From the NCBI GenBank assembly GCA_961205875.1, contig OY540811.1, positions 19,027,248 to 19,091,247 of the forward strand: a DNA stretch of 64,000 bases, given 5' to 3'. The notes under the pieces were generated by a model, which was not told the DNA's origin, did no database searches, and saw only the letters and a program-made list of their open reading frames with translations. The translations under genes and the position numbers were made by a program. Below, piece by piece: positions 1-11,269 of the stretch. This DNA is from Sialis fuliginosa. Lineage: Eukaryota > Arthropoda > Insecta > Megaloptera > Sialidae. The first letter of the stretch is position 1; the number at the start of each line of letters is the position of its first letter.

Positions 1-1147
1 GATGATTACTCATAGAATGTGAGTTTTAATTAACAAAAACTTAAACACTATCTATTGGATTACCCTATATATCCGTAAACAGTATACACACACATGTGAC
101 TAGTACATACATGTAAACACAAATAAAATAGGTATATATAAAATTGAAATCTTCATATATAAATATATAAAAAGAAATAAAATTTGAAAGGTTATATTAT
201 ATTCATGTATATTTAAGAAAAATTCGTTTTGCTTATTCAATAAAGTATTTATACAATAGTCGATATACCGGTGGTTATTTATATGGATTTAGAAATTAAG
301 TTGATATCGAAAAGATATTACATTTGAAAATAAATGGTGATTTATTCTGTCCGCGAGAGGAAAAATCTTTCCCCAACAGATTATTGGATTTGTGTCCTTC
401 ACCTATTTCACAGGAAACGTTCACAAATTTATTCTGGACGATTTTCAGGGTGCACACAAAAACAGCAGATAACGTTTCCTGAATAAATGTCCACATGGCT
501 GTATACGTGTGTGTGCGTATGTAAGTGCTGACATTTTAGTTTCAAATTAAATTTTTTATACCAACATCTAACAAAATTCGAATTTTTGAAAGTGTATTGC
601 ATTTATATTATAAACATATTTTAAATGGTAATTTAAAATCGCCTAGCAATTCGTACTTGTATAAGCAATATCTTCTTATTCATGCTGTTATTGGACAGCT
701 TTACAAAGTCAACGCTTCTTTTCTCGTCTTAAGAATTGACGATCAAATATCTCACTAGTTTTGAATTAAGAATATTCCAAAACAAAATATGGAGAGCATT
801 ATTTTTCCAGTAGAAGCATCATTTTACGCTGCTACGTTCTAGATACTTGAATATATAGAGTTACAAGAACGTCCTTGAACAAACATTATGCCAAAATAAA
901 AGCACTAACGCATTTAAAATGACTCAAATAAAATACATATACAGGTGTCTCTTCTTCGTAATATCAGGCTTTTTTTCTCGATATCAGTTTTACTAACAAT
1001 ACGAAATCTGAAATTTACCCTACTTTTGATAGTATGAATATTTTTCTGGCGTTTAACTATTTCCTATTTAAACAGCTAGATTAATTTTTTTTTCAGCGGA
1101 AAAACAGCTTTCCAACAATATGTAAAAAAATACTAGAATACAATTCC
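1..1147. other. AT-rich non-coding sequence, no gene seen
   Basis: No reading frame with coding character is visible on either strand. The only structure noted is an exact 11-bp inverted repeat (411-421 against 471-481) containing AACGTTTCCTG, which would form a loop of about 50 bases. The simplest reading is intron or upstream sequence of the gene whose exon lies at 6005. Confidence 0.6.
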
Positions 1148-1239
1148 TGTAGGGGAGAGTGGGATAATCACAAACGCGGGGTAGTTGCGAATTCAGTTGT
1201 TTTAGTATGTTACAAGAGGAAAGTTAATGTTCTCTTTGC

Positions 1240-1690
1240 ACTTATCGATAGTTGGACCTGTGGCAACACTGTACAGCACCACACAAATCAAAACGGCAGT
1301 TGCAAAATGATGCGCGGTCGTAAATCAAAACGGCAAAGCATACACCGCCTTTTGCTAACTGCCGACAGCGAGAACAATAAACACACACGCAAGGCGCACA
1401 CCACCTTTGACTAAATGCCGCCAATTAGTAACGATGTTGCAATCACCAACGAATTAATAACGACCAACAAGAAAGTGTCGGGGGACATCCACTATAAAAA
1501 GATGGACCCCGACACTCAGGGTAGAAGTCACATCCACGACGTCAAGTGTTCAAGACTTCAACAAGCAACACCGGAAATCAACCAAGCATCACAGTCAACT
1601 ACGAGAGCGACAAGGGCAGCATACGACTAACCTCACTCCACAATTGAATTGTACACAAATAAAAATAAATGTTAAATTTTGTAATTTAAT
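1240..1690 (+). repeat. Possible solo-LTR-like promoter block inside the 1.45 kb element
   Basis: This block is much less AT-rich than its surroundings. It contains a TATA-like box (1493-1501) nested inside an exact 9-bp inverted repeat GTGTCGGGG/CCCCGACAC (1475-1483 and 1507-1515), followed by an unstructured purine/CA-rich leader and AATAAA-type poly(A) signals near 1660-1695. The order TATA box, leader, poly(A) signal is that of an LTR. I could not define TG...CA ends or a short flanking duplication, so this may instead be an ordinary captured promoter. Open frames on both strands here lack recognisable domains. Confidence 0.3.
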
Positions 1691-1942
1691 AAAAATACGT
1701 GAAAATAATAAATCATTAAACTTCTCGATAATTATTATTTTTTGTCATCTGCAACCGGTGACGGCAACCCACAGACCTACGTCTAGTATTGGACCGTTAA
1801 TGGTCAGTGTAGATCACGCTCACAGTATAAAGTAAGCTTAATTCTATTTTTATATCATATTTCATCTATTTTTTATTAAAATAAAAACCATGTAATAACT
1901 GATATGTAATAAATATAAATGTGATTAAGTTATGCCCAACTA

Positions 1943-2119
1943 AAGGCTTCTATACACCACCCAATTTGCAGGGGTGATTTTTAGGGAGGTAGAGCGGGGG
2001 TAAATCAGGTATTGTAAGTACTGTTTTTTATATATAATCGTCCCGACTTGCATATACACGACCCAATCTGTAGGGATCCTGCCGATTGGATGTCAAATTG
2101 GGTGGTGTATAGAGACCTT
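1943..2119. mobile_element. 177-bp MITE nested in the 1.45 kb element
   Basis: The two ends are inverted repeats of about 26 bp sharing the core CTATACACCACCCAATTTG (left 1949-1967, right 2094-2112 reversed). A degenerate third copy of the same core lies directly inside (about 2051-2074). There is no coding potential. It sits wholly within the 1148-2600 element, so it is a younger insertion or an internal part of it. Confidence 0.6.
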
Positions 2120-2600
2120 ACGCCTCGATAAAACAGTATTTGATGTCACCCGTATTGTTAAATGATCCTAACCTCAAAAAAAGTTTTTTTTTCATGCTCG
2201 TGGGATAATAACGAACAAATTAAATGGAGCAATTCCAAACGTTGTAAAAAAGACTGATGAAAACTAAAACTGGAAAAAGTGCGAGGAATCGCAATTATTT
2301 TAAAGAAAATAACCAAAAGAAGAGCCAAGTAAAAAATAAGAAGAAACGAAGATATTGATAAAGAAAACAAATATTTTTCTTATTACAATGAAAAATATCA
2401 AGATCCTCCTGTTTAAGACTAGTCGGGTAATCACGAACACATACGATTTTATTTTTGTCTTTAATTTTAATTTTATGTTTATATTTTATTAAAATTGATA
2501 CTGAAAATGTATAACTTACAGATTATTTAATAATAATACACATTGCATACATTCTTACTCAGGTTTTGGGTGTTCGTAACTACCCCCACTCTCCCCTACA

Positions 2601-3837
2601 CAAATCCTACCGCCAGCCCTGTAAAATGTCACATAAAATATTCATACCTATCAACAAAAGTAGGGTAAAAAACATGAAAATCACCTTTGTTTCAGATCTC
2701 GAAGTACTGGGTTTTTTTTTAAATATCTAAACCTTCGACGCTGGGAAACCTGTATAAAAATATAGAATTAAATGATATTATTATTGATCCATATAAAAAT
2801 GCCGACTTTTGAATATTCTTTTCAATTTATTCAGCATTAGACGGTCTTCATGAACATATATAGAGAGTACATAATGCATCAATATATAATAATTTAATCA
2901 CAAAATCATAAAATAAAAAAATAAAAACTTTTATTTTAGATAATTTTGTTCGTCACTGGCTTATACCCATATGCATACATAAACACGTGTAGGTTAAATT
3001 TAAAGTATTTACTAAGCGCCACATACGTGGGTGTACACACAAATTGATTTTAATACATAATAATCAATCAATAAAGAAAGTGCTCCAGTTTTAAATATTT
3101 GTACTTAATATGGATTTTAGTATTACACATGCATGAATAATTTAAAATTTTAAAGAAATTGGTGAAATTAAAATAGATTTTATAGAAATCAATATTAGCT
3201 AGAACAAATTCAATGTTATTTTGTGATGAGAATGTTAAGAAGGTAAACATTATTATTAATATTTATAAACGTAGGATAAGTATTGTCAACTTGAGTACCT
3301 ATCTATTGAAACTTGAAACGTTAATATTTTGTATTATTTCATTATTGTATAGGTATTAAAATAATGACATATCATATATGTACAAATACACATACGTACA
3401 ATAGTTTAAAAGAAAGTGACAATAGATAATGAAATGTAGTGTATGTTTATTTGAGAATAAATAAATGTATTAACATTAAATGTAGTATAGATATAAAATA
3501 TTGTTGTAATTTTTCAATGTTTATAAAATAGTTAACAGATCAAATATGAAAAAGTCAAATAATATAATTATATAAAAAATGCATTAAGAAAACATACTAT
3601 GTTTTATAAAATCAAATTATAATATTATCATTAAGACAGTATAGTATTTGATATCCAATTTTCAATCACAATTCTTATTTTCAATTTAATATTGATAAGT
3701 TAATTAATAAATACATTGTGCAGTACTGACACAATCCTATTTGTCAGTGTAAATGTAAACGCGTATTTTATTTTTTATTATGTCAGAATGTATTTTATTG
3801 CTCTTATTTCAGTAAATTAAATAAATGTTTTACTAAT
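2601..3837. other. AT-rich non-coding sequence
   Basis: No exon, RNA gene or recognisable repeat was seen on either strand. Short open frames here are phenylalanine/isoleucine/asparagine-rich, as expected by chance in AT-rich DNA. Confidence 0.6.
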
Positions 3838-3917
3838 ATTTTTTCTCGATATGCTCGCGCCCCCATTTAGTTTTATCACGACCCCCTAGGAGGGGGGCAC
3901 AGGTTGAGAATCGCTGC
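3838..3917 (-). repeat. hAT-like terminal fragment
   Basis: Read on the minus strand the sequence begins CAGCGATTCTCAACCTGTG followed by a run of C/G with an internal palindrome around CCCCCTAGGAGGGGGG. CAGNGNTTCTCAACC is the usual terminal inverted repeat of hAT transposons and their MITEs. No partner end was found upstream, so this is an orphan end or a truncated copy. Confidence 0.45.
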
Positions 3918-6004
3918 ATTAAGATATTCATTTAATTAATGTATATATGTATATGCTAATAAATCATACAGTCAGAAATTATTGCATTTTAGTTTTGAAT
4001 TTTTAAAGGTAATTGCTGTAAATTGGAGATATTTTATTAAAGATCATTATAATTAGTTAAATTACGAGGGCTCCAGTACATAACTGTAAATGAAGCATCA
4101 TTTGTAGTTAATTGATTTATGTTTCTAGTTTGATAGGTATGGTATGTAATGCTATTTATGAAAATATGTGGGAATTTTGTTAATAAAACACATTCCAATA
4201 TGTATTACTGTTAATATTTTATTGTTAACGTGGGCATTTATTTACAAATAATTCTCAAACATTCTTTGGGTAATTTGAGAATAGAGTCAATATTACAACT
4301 ATTTCTTCAGCAGAACCGAACTTTATATATGATTCAGTGAAGGCATCATAAATGGTCAACGTTATTATTTAACAGCCTTAAAAAAGACATAAAAAACGAT
4401 AAAATACTTTGAAATCAAAACTTAGAATTATCATTAAATATTACGTAGCCTCAGTCTAGACTATAATAACGTAATACTAGACTCTAGTATGTACTAAATC
4501 ATTTGAATCATTTTAATAAATTATTTAGTAGTAATAACTCGAGTAAGTAGAGTCGTATGTAGAAGTGGTCGACCAGTTTTCATTCAAGTTTGCTTATCAC
4601 AAACTTAGTAGGCTTCTTCCTTTTGATTATTATAATATTTAAATCATTTCTCCGTGTAGCAAACAAAGTACTCTTCGTTTATAGTAAGTATTAATCTATT
4701 GAAAATTGTTTAAGTAAATTTTGTGGCAATAAATATTTGATATTCCGAATTTTAGTGTTTAAATATGTTAAACTTGATATAAAATTAATTAACGAAATGG
4801 ACGTATTTTTGTGTTTTTATTTAAAATGATGTAACTATATAAGCTCCGCCCTAGAAAAAGATAACTGATGATGTTTGTCTTAATATTGTCGAATCTGTTG
4901 TATGTAATTCTGACCTTTACGGTGACAGACGACATAGTACCTACATAAAAACGTTGATTCCCGAAAAGGAAGTGAGCTAACTTACTAGGTCAATGTTATA
5001 TTTATATATAAATATTTTATTATAAATAATGGAATTAGTATTCACGCGTCAAAATACCTGAGAACAATTGATTTAAAAAAAAAGTGTATATAATTTTTAT
5101 AGGATTCCCTAATGTTTTTACTAATAAATATTTTAGTCGTATAATCAATCGATGCTAAGATAGGTATTTATTTATCATTTATTCTCATTATTTATTTATA
5201 CCTTCTTTATAATGAACTTAATATACAATATATTTCTGTTCAGAATGACTGAGGTATATCGATCCTATTTTGTATTTTATCTGCGTATGTTTAGGGGCTG
5301 GGGGATCTCAACTTTTCATATATTTTTCTTAAAAGGGGATAGGATGGAAAGTAAAAAATTCTTAACTATATTTTTTATTTTATTTATGAACTGGTTGGCA
5401 TTCATCTAACTTTTACAGTAAATCTCATTGTCAGTATTTTATTCCCTATATCTGACATAAAGGAGAACTTTGTCCATTGTATTTTAATTTCTATTTAAAT
5501 ATATTTCTGTTAACATTATAATTAATTTCAAAATGCTTATAATTGTTTGAAATTTATAACCAATTCGTTCAAAATGTTGCATACTTCAATTTTCCTACCA
5601 ACACCCTAAAACGTACATCAATTATTTGATAAATGAACGACACTGTAAAGAGTTATTTTAGCAAAAAAAAAGCTGGCTATATGTCAAATTAATAAATAAT
5701 ATTATTCATATATGTGTAGGATATACGATATTCTTATTTTGTCTTACATTGGAGAGGGAGGTCCAAAGTCAACGAAAATATACTAATGTTATACTTGAAG
5801 TTAATACTCCGATGATAAACCTCATATTAATACCTACAAATTAATGCAATGCAGTATAATTAAAATATTATATGTCTATTTGCACAAGTTAATCCTAATT
5901 ATTTGTACCCAGCGACCTTCTCCCGAGTACCACTGTAACGCTTATTAGGCACACAGGCACAGATCCTCACCGTTATAACAAATTGTGTTCACTTTGTCTT
6001 GCAG
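3918..6004 (+). other. Intron leading into the immunoglobulin exon
   Basis: AT-rich sequence ending in a good 3' splice site: a pyrimidine-rich TTCACTTTGTCTTGCAG immediately before 6005. No upstream exon was identified. The signal-peptide exon that must precede 6005 should end one base into a codon (phase 1). No convincing candidate with that phase occurs to the left in this window, so it probably lies outside it. Confidence 0.6.
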
Positions 6005-6132
6005 AAGACTGGCCCACAACAAAGGTGATGGCGGACGAGCCAGAGTTCGAGTCGCCGATCGGGAACCTGACGACACCAGTTGGCAGGGAGGCAGTCCTCT
6101 CGTGCACAGTCAACAATCTTGGCAAATACAAG
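6005..6132 (+). CDS. Internal exon of a DIP/lachesin-type immunoglobulin adhesion protein (partial)
   Basis: The exon is 128 bp, entered in phase 1 after TTGTCTTGCAG and left in phase 0 at AAG|GTGAGT, both strong splice sites. It gives 42 complete codons. The translation has the features of the first Ig domain of the insect DIP (Dpr-interacting protein)/lachesin group: the lead-in D-E-P-E-F, the strand-A/A' stretch S-P-I-G-N-L-T with an N-L-T glycosylation sequon, V-G-R-E-A before the strand-B cysteine (C33 of the exon), then V-N-N-L-G-K-Y-K at the end. In the family the next residues are V-A/G-W, encoded by the following exon, and an intron falls at this point. These proteins are GPI-anchored or secreted cell-surface molecules that pair with Dpr proteins in synaptic partner choice. 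The signal peptide, the other half of this domain, and later domains are not in the window. The paralogue cannot be assigned from 42 residues. Confidence 0.85.
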
Positions 6133-6384
6133 GTGAGTAGTGCAAACAGTGTACACCAGATGCTCGTGCCCGCAGAATTCTCTACACATACGCGCAGTAG
6201 TAGAATGTAATATATTACTAGATTTGCATCGTCAACATTAATATATTATATTACTGTTGGTTTTCGTGCCAGGAGTGGACTTTACAAGAAAGAAAATTGG
6301 TACAATATTTTGATTAGACAGCAAACGTTTGTAACAAAATTTTATTTTTAAGGTTGTTATTAGAAGATTAATTTATCGTTTTTA
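6133..6384 (+). other. Start of a very long downstream intron
   Basis: The donor GTGAGTAG follows the exon directly. No continuation exon (reading V-x-W at its start, after an AG) was found anywhere to 64000, so this intron may exceed 57 kb. Very long first-half introns are usual for insect DIP and Dpr genes. Confidence 0.6.
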
Positions 6385-6795
6385 ACAATGGCTCTCAATC
6401 AAAAAATTTTATCTACGATCCCCTCTGTAGTCTCATTTTACATCGGATCCCACTATCATAAAAATAAGATGGCAGTTTTATAATCGGTTTTTTGACTAAT
6501 ATATTTTTATATATTTTTTTTTGACTAATATATTACTAAAACTTCCACTTTATGTTATAAATAAATATTTTAATTAAGAAAACGCGAACTTTTTCAATTC
6601 TATTTTAGGTTCGCATAGATCAGTGACTGACAAGCTGTGTGCCGCAAAAGATTTAAAAATATAGGTTTATATTTAAATATTTTTATTCATACTAGTATAA
6701 TATATTTTTTGTTAGAATTTTTATTTGATGTGTCGCGAAATAAATCCTCCTCGCCCAAGGTAAAAGTAAGGTAAAAAAGTTTGGCAGACACTGAT
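6385..6795. repeat. Degenerate hAT-MITE-like element
   Basis: The left boundary reads CAATGGCTCTCAATC and the right boundary, reversed, reads CAGTGTCTGCCAAAC. Both resemble decayed hAT termini (CAGNGNTTCTCAANC). The two ends pair poorly and no 8-bp duplication was found, so this may be two unrelated fragments. Confidence 0.25.
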
Positions 6796-6962
6796 ATAAA
6801 TAAATAAGTGATAATTTGTTTTCCCTTCTGTATTTGTAAAAGTCAAAAATCTTTTAAATCTAGCATTTTTAATAAAAATTTCCTTGTAAGAGATACATAC
6901 ATACATATACCATTACTGGAGTCGAGTCAATTAGTCAGTCTAAACCTAACTTATTACGTACT

Positions 6963-7134
6963 ACAGGTCTTGAGGCTTCCGCGGTGATCTTAGTTTCTGG
7001 GTGTAAGCTGCGTCGTTTCGTCACACATTGCAGTGGACATCTTCTAAGCCCTGAAGACGTCCATTACAATGTGTGACAAAAGTTGGCCGATAACACGACC
7101 AAATCGACGTGGCTTACACCCAGAAGCCAATATC
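6963..7134. repeat. Foldback repeat, family A, copy 1
   Basis: The copy opens with GGTCTTGAGGCTTCCGCGG and contains two facing arms: CTGGGTGTAAGC...CGTCACACATTGCAGTGGAC on the left and its inverse ending GGCTTACACCCAGAAGCC on the right. The left arm has lost the block GGTCGTGTTATTGGCC that is kept in the other copy (23934-24143). A short hairpin with TCTTCTAAGCCCTGAAGA forms the tip. No coding potential. Repeats with this core are common in lepidopteran introns as far as I recall, which I could not check. Confidence 0.7.
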
Positions 7135-7982
7135 CATTATAATGTACTATTTGATCTACTATATACTTATGCGATATGTGTATATTGTATTATTTCATTT
7201 ATCGATATTTTTAATACGGCCCCCTTATAAAAAACTAGAATGTTAAGTAATAACATGAGTATTTATAACCATTGTAATATGGAAAATATGAAAATTTAAA
7301 TAAATTGTATTGATTTATTAGCATAGCGATACAATTTGTATTAATTTAAATTAATTGACACTCATTTTTTATAACGCTATCAAACATGCTCAAAAGTATT
7401 TAAAACTGGGTCTAAATATGCATTAATTTTTCCTAAATTAATACTACTCTATATATGTATATCTTAATAATTTTTCACTGGCTGCAATTGTTCAATTAAA
7501 AACTTTCATTTAGACTTTGACAAATACCAAAAATACGTCACGTCTTTTGTCAACAGAAACAATGACTGCTCTGCGTAAAGTAAGGAATCCTCCCACATCC
7601 CTTTACCTCCTCTAAGAATGTAATATATTGCTAGAAAATGTCAGCTTTAATGTATAATATAAATGTGCCCAGACCCGTACTCCAAAACCTACTGAAAATC
7701 TAAAAAAATGAATTTATTCAAAGCGTATAAATTATACTAAATAATGGTCTACGTTTTTATTTTATTCTGAGATAAATTCATGTATTTTTAGCGCTTATGA
7801 AAGAAGCTATTTTTATGAAAAGGTTTAACGGACTTTAGAAGGTTAACATTCTAAAATTTTCTATCCACTAATAAATACCATTTGACAATATTCTATCGAT
7901 ATGATTACCAGTAGAGAATATACTTAAAATAATCCCGGTCACGCTGTTAAATTACACAAAATCACAAAACAGTTATCGTGCT
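7135..7982. other. AT-rich non-coding sequence
   Basis: No exon, RNA gene or clear repeat recognised on either strand. Confidence 0.55.
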
Positions 7983-8149
7983 GTATGTATTTCAACATGC
8001 TAAAACCTAATCTGTGATCTGAATATACGAAGTAATGTGTTTGAACACTTTTGGTAATAATTTTATCGTGATTTTTGACCCCGCATAACATTATAATTTG
8101 ACGTAATACATATATATCATATTCGGTTTTAGCATGTTAAAGTACATAC
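7983..8149. repeat. 167-bp inverted-repeat element
   Basis: The ends are GTATGTATTTCAACATGCTAAAACC and the inverse of GTATGTACTTTAACATGCTAAAACC, about 27 bp with two mismatches, separated by roughly 110 bp. The size and end structure fit a small MITE. No target-site duplication was identified. Confidence 0.5.
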
Positions 8150-8997
8150 TACATACCGAACGATCGGTTTTATCTTTAGTACAAAAACTTTTTATTTTTG
8201 TAGTATGTTCTTATTAATGATATGAGTAATCAATCAAATATATCTTTAAGATGAATTGAAAAATAGAGATATTGAGTTTTAAGATATTTTCTTTTTTCAA
8301 TCCTATTTCGGCCATTTTAACAGAAATAACAGAACATTGAATTATGCCATTTAAAATAAAATAATACCAATTCATTTTTTTGACTGTTGCTTCTTTATTT
8401 TCTTTTTGTACTGTATTTCTATTTGAAATTATTTTAATTCATTTCAGTATCCAATCTTCCACAAATAAGTAAGTTTTATATTTTTCCATCTCCACAAAAC
8501 TCTTTTTCAATATCAACAAATTGACATTTGAAATATAAGTACATTAAATTATTAAATAAATTTGTTTTCAAATACTCGTATATTACATGAGTATGTATAA
8601 AACTAAATAAATAACATAATTCTAAATTGGAAATGTATTGACTATAGTCTATAGTCTATAGTATAATACAAACCAGTTGGTGTTGTTTATACATTTTTCT
8701 ATATTCTTAACAATAAGCTGCTTTTGTTTTGTTGTAAAATTGAATGATTGTTTTGTTCTGTTCTAGTTAATAACTAAATAAAAAATTTTGTTCGAAATAA
8801 ATAATATACGTTCTATATTCTTTACTTCTTTAGAAACTTTTTATATAAAACGATATTTATTATTAATGGAAATTGATACAATTTTAATATCTATGTAAAA
8901 TAGTTTTATTCAGCATTAGTATGCAAGTTACTTTGTTACCATTTATTAGTTTAAAATAACATTTTTCTTATAAAGTTTCAAGTTATTTTATAATCTA
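8150..8997. other. AT-rich non-coding sequence
   Basis: Nothing coding was seen. A short direct repeat of CTATAGT (three units near 8643-8662) is the only regular structure. Confidence 0.55.
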
Positions 8998-10075
8998 CAG
9001 GGTGTCCAAGATAAACGTGAAATGCATGGGGATTTCCTAAACGGTACGAGATATAGATTCAGTTATAAGAGATGAATTGTTTGTAAAGAATGGGTGAGTA
9101 TTACTACATCAAAAAATATTAATAATTGTATATATTAATAATTCGGAAATTCTTTAAATGGCTATAACTTTTTTGTCAAAGTAGATTGGTACTCTTTGTT
9201 TGTGATTTCTTAAAGAACTTTTTATGTAGGATTGACTTAAGTATTTAGAATTTTTCTATCACTTTTAGTTTCCGAGTTACAAGCCGTAACTTAAGTTCTT
9301 TTATGGGCCACTAAGTTGGCTATAGCATATTTGAACGTCTTTTTTACTTTACTTTACAACGATGTCTGATATTATTTTCAAAAATAAGTACTAAATACTA
9401 TACTTTATTTCATTTAAGAATGTAGTAGTTTCAGTGGTTTTTGACGGTAAAATGCACGATTCGTACCGTCAAAACCCCGGCAACCACTGCATTCTTAAAT
9501 GAAATAGAGTATAGTGATATTAAAATTTGTAAAGTATTTTATTTCAAACATTTAAGTAGGCCATGAAAAACAAAAATTGTTAAACAAAAATCACAATAAC
9601 AATAATCAAAATTACAAATGAATATTTGAAAACAATAAACTATTACAAAAAAAAATTCCTACTTCTTTTCGAAAATAAATATGACAAGTTACATATCGTT
9701 ATAAAGTAGAGAAAAAAACACGTTCAAATATGCTAAAGCCAACATAGTAACCCATAAGAAAAAATTAAGTTATAACTTGCAACTCGGAAACTTAAATTCT
9801 TAATACACCAATAAATTGTATACAAAAAATGCTATCAAAAAAATCGCCAACAAAAATTACCTATATACTTTGACAAAAAAGTTATAGCCATTTAAATAAT
9901 ATCCGAATTTTCAGATTTTGGGTATACCGCCTAAATCACATACAATTATTAATATTTTTTGATGTAATAATACTCACCCTCTCCTTACAAATGATTCATT
10001 TCATTTAACCAAATCTGTATCTCCTACCGTTTAGGAAATCCCCATGCATTTCACGCTTATCTTGGACATCATGTG
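8998..10075. mobile_element. 1.07 kb foldback element split by a MITE
   Basis: The left arm begins CAGGGTGTCCAAGATAAACG and the right arm ends with its inverse around 10061-10070. The arms can be followed inward for several hundred bases: ATGCATGGGGATTTCC, GAGTATTACTACATC and CATATTTGAACGT on the left all recur inverted on the right. Arm divergence is moderate, so the insertion is not recent. The left arm is interrupted at its inner end by the 9398-9514 MITE. The CAGGGTGTCC terminus is a type shared by many arthropod TIR elements, including the one at 54513. No transposase remains. Confidence 0.75.
9398..9514. mobile_element. 117-bp palindromic MITE, copy 1 (nested)
   Basis: Almost the whole unit is an imperfect palindrome. 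It starts CTATACTTTATTTCATTTAAG, ends with the inverse of CTATACTCTATTTCATTTAAG, and the tip holds GACGGTAAAATGCACGATTC. A second copy of identical length lies at 48986-49102. It is inserted near the centre of the 8998-10075 foldback and is therefore younger than it. Confidence 0.8.
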
Positions 10076-10176
10076 TATTATAAAGTAACTACATTATTTT
10101 AGTTCGTTCTTTTCTCAATAAAAAGAAAGAATTTATATTCCATAATAAATAAAATTTTCAGTAACACTTAAACACT

Positions 10177-10620
10177 TACCAGAGATGCATAGGGTCACGG
10201 GTAGAGAGTTCGCGTGGTTATAGTTGAGACAGGTACTAATTAATCCCCGCTAGGCGTGGGTGCCAACTCGTCCCCGTTTTCAAGAAATCGCGAGTAGAAA
10301 TAAAAAAAAATTACCACTATATAAGTCATAAACTTCTTCATATGGGCCAGCGGTCAATACACGGGATTCTCGCCCAGGCATCCCGGGTTCAAAACTCGAA
10401 GAACTTCTTTTTTTTGTGCATTGACCGCTGGCCCTTATGAACGCTGTTTAAATGAAGCAGTTTATTATGATTTATATAGTGATATTATTTTTTTAATTTC
10501 TACCCGCGATTTCTCGGAAACGGGGACGAGTTGACCACCACGCCTAGCGGGGATTAATTAGTACCTGTCTTAATTATAACCATGCGGAGTTTCTACCCGT
10601 AACCCTATATACCTCTGGTA
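10177..10620. mobile_element. 444-bp foldback element with a tRNA-like loop
   Basis: The element runs from TACCAGAG to CTCTGGTA. Both arms carry CATAGGGTCACGGGTAGA-like sequence, then GACAGGTACTAATTAATCC and CCGCTAGGCGTGG, in opposite orientation, and pairing continues to a central block with GGGCCAGCGGTCAATAC and its inverse. The flanking TA at each end may be a TA target duplication. Because the inner arms include the 5' half of the tRNA-like segment, the palindrome arose after, or by copying from, that segment. Confidence 0.75.
10341..10402 (+). repeat. Degenerate tRNA-Glu-like sequence (SINE-head-like), not a functional tRNA
   Basis: The order TATGGGCCAGCGGTCAATAC, then GGGATTCTCGCCCAGG, then CCCGGGTTCAAAACTCG matches the D-arm, anticodon arm and T-arm layout of tRNA-Glu, with TTCTC positioned like the CTC anticodon loop. 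The B-box-like GGTTCAAAACTC is close to the consensus. The acceptor stem is absent, the anticodon stem is mispaired and no tRNA 3' end is present, so it is a relic. It may be an internal pol III promoter inherited from a SINE. Confidence 0.5.
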
Positions 10621-11269
10621 GTCTCCCCTTGTTAAACATTATACTCAATTATTGAAAGAACATAATTTTATATATAGGTACATACATACGTAAATATATA
10701 TTATAATATTATCTTTCACCAAAATAGCATGTAATGCAAAGTTAACAATATATTTTTCAAAATCAATATGCATGACAAATGTAGAGAGAAACATATCGTT
10801 ATTATTACCCAAAAAAAAATCCGTGGGAGTTCTCGCAAATCCAAGAACAAAAAGGTAACTTTTTTCAGTAAATGTGGCAGGAACGATTGGAGTTTGGGTA
10901 AGTTTAAATTGGTGTGTGATATAAGGTAGTGTCTGTTGGATTATTATCCTGCAGATCCTTTACATCAGCGGTATCAAATAGTTGGTTAGCACATTTAGAG
11001 ATTCATTAACTTTTGATGGTTGTGTAATTTATAAATACTTATTCATTAATGAAGGTTATTACTGTTTATTTAATCCTTAATGGAGCATATAATATATAAT
11101 ATATGCCTTTTAAATATGCTTTTTATATGACTGTGTAAAGGCAGGATACACTATTTATAAATAACTAAGCGTTTTTAATTTTTAAAATGTTTTTTATCTT
11201 TATTCAAAATTAATTAATAATACATAAACTTAGTTTGAAACATGACAATTATTTAGTTGTGGAAAATAA
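10621..11269. other. AT-rich non-coding sequence
   Basis: No exon or recognisable repeat found on either strand. Confidence 0.55.

Larger units (their letters stand above)
1148..2600. mobile_element. 1.45 kb DNA-transposon-like element with terminal inverted repeats
   Basis: The left end starts TGTAGGGGAGAGTGGG and the right end is its exact reverse complement (2585-2600). A subterminal motif GGGATAATCACAAAC (1161-1175) recurs imperfectly at 2202-2216 and 2425-2438 and, inverted, just inside the right end. Repeated subterminal motifs are what one expects of transposase-binding sites. No transposase frame survives, so the element looks non-autonomous. Flanks are similar (AATTCC before, AAATCC after), but no clean target-site duplication was found. 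Superfamily not assignable by eye. It carries two further insertions described separately. Confidence 0.65.

Noticed and set aside
1242..1630. Two frames in the LTR-like block (60 and 71 codons)
   Set aside because: They lie on opposite strands across a promoter-like block and lack any recognisable domain.
5344..5409. ATG with K-K-F-L and a phenylalanine/isoleucine-rich core, looking like a signal peptide upstream of the Ig exon
   Set aside because: The only GT near its end gives phase 2, not the phase 1 needed to join 6005, and the donor is poor. AT-rich DNA gives such hydrophobic runs by chance.
5989..6189. 66-codon minus-strand frame opposite the Ig exon
   Set aside because: Shadow of the real exon on the plus strand, which has both splice sites and family motifs.
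10341..10402. A functional tRNA gene
   Set aside because: It lacks an acceptor stem, the anticodon stem is mispaired and it lies in a foldback; kept only as a tRNA-like relic.
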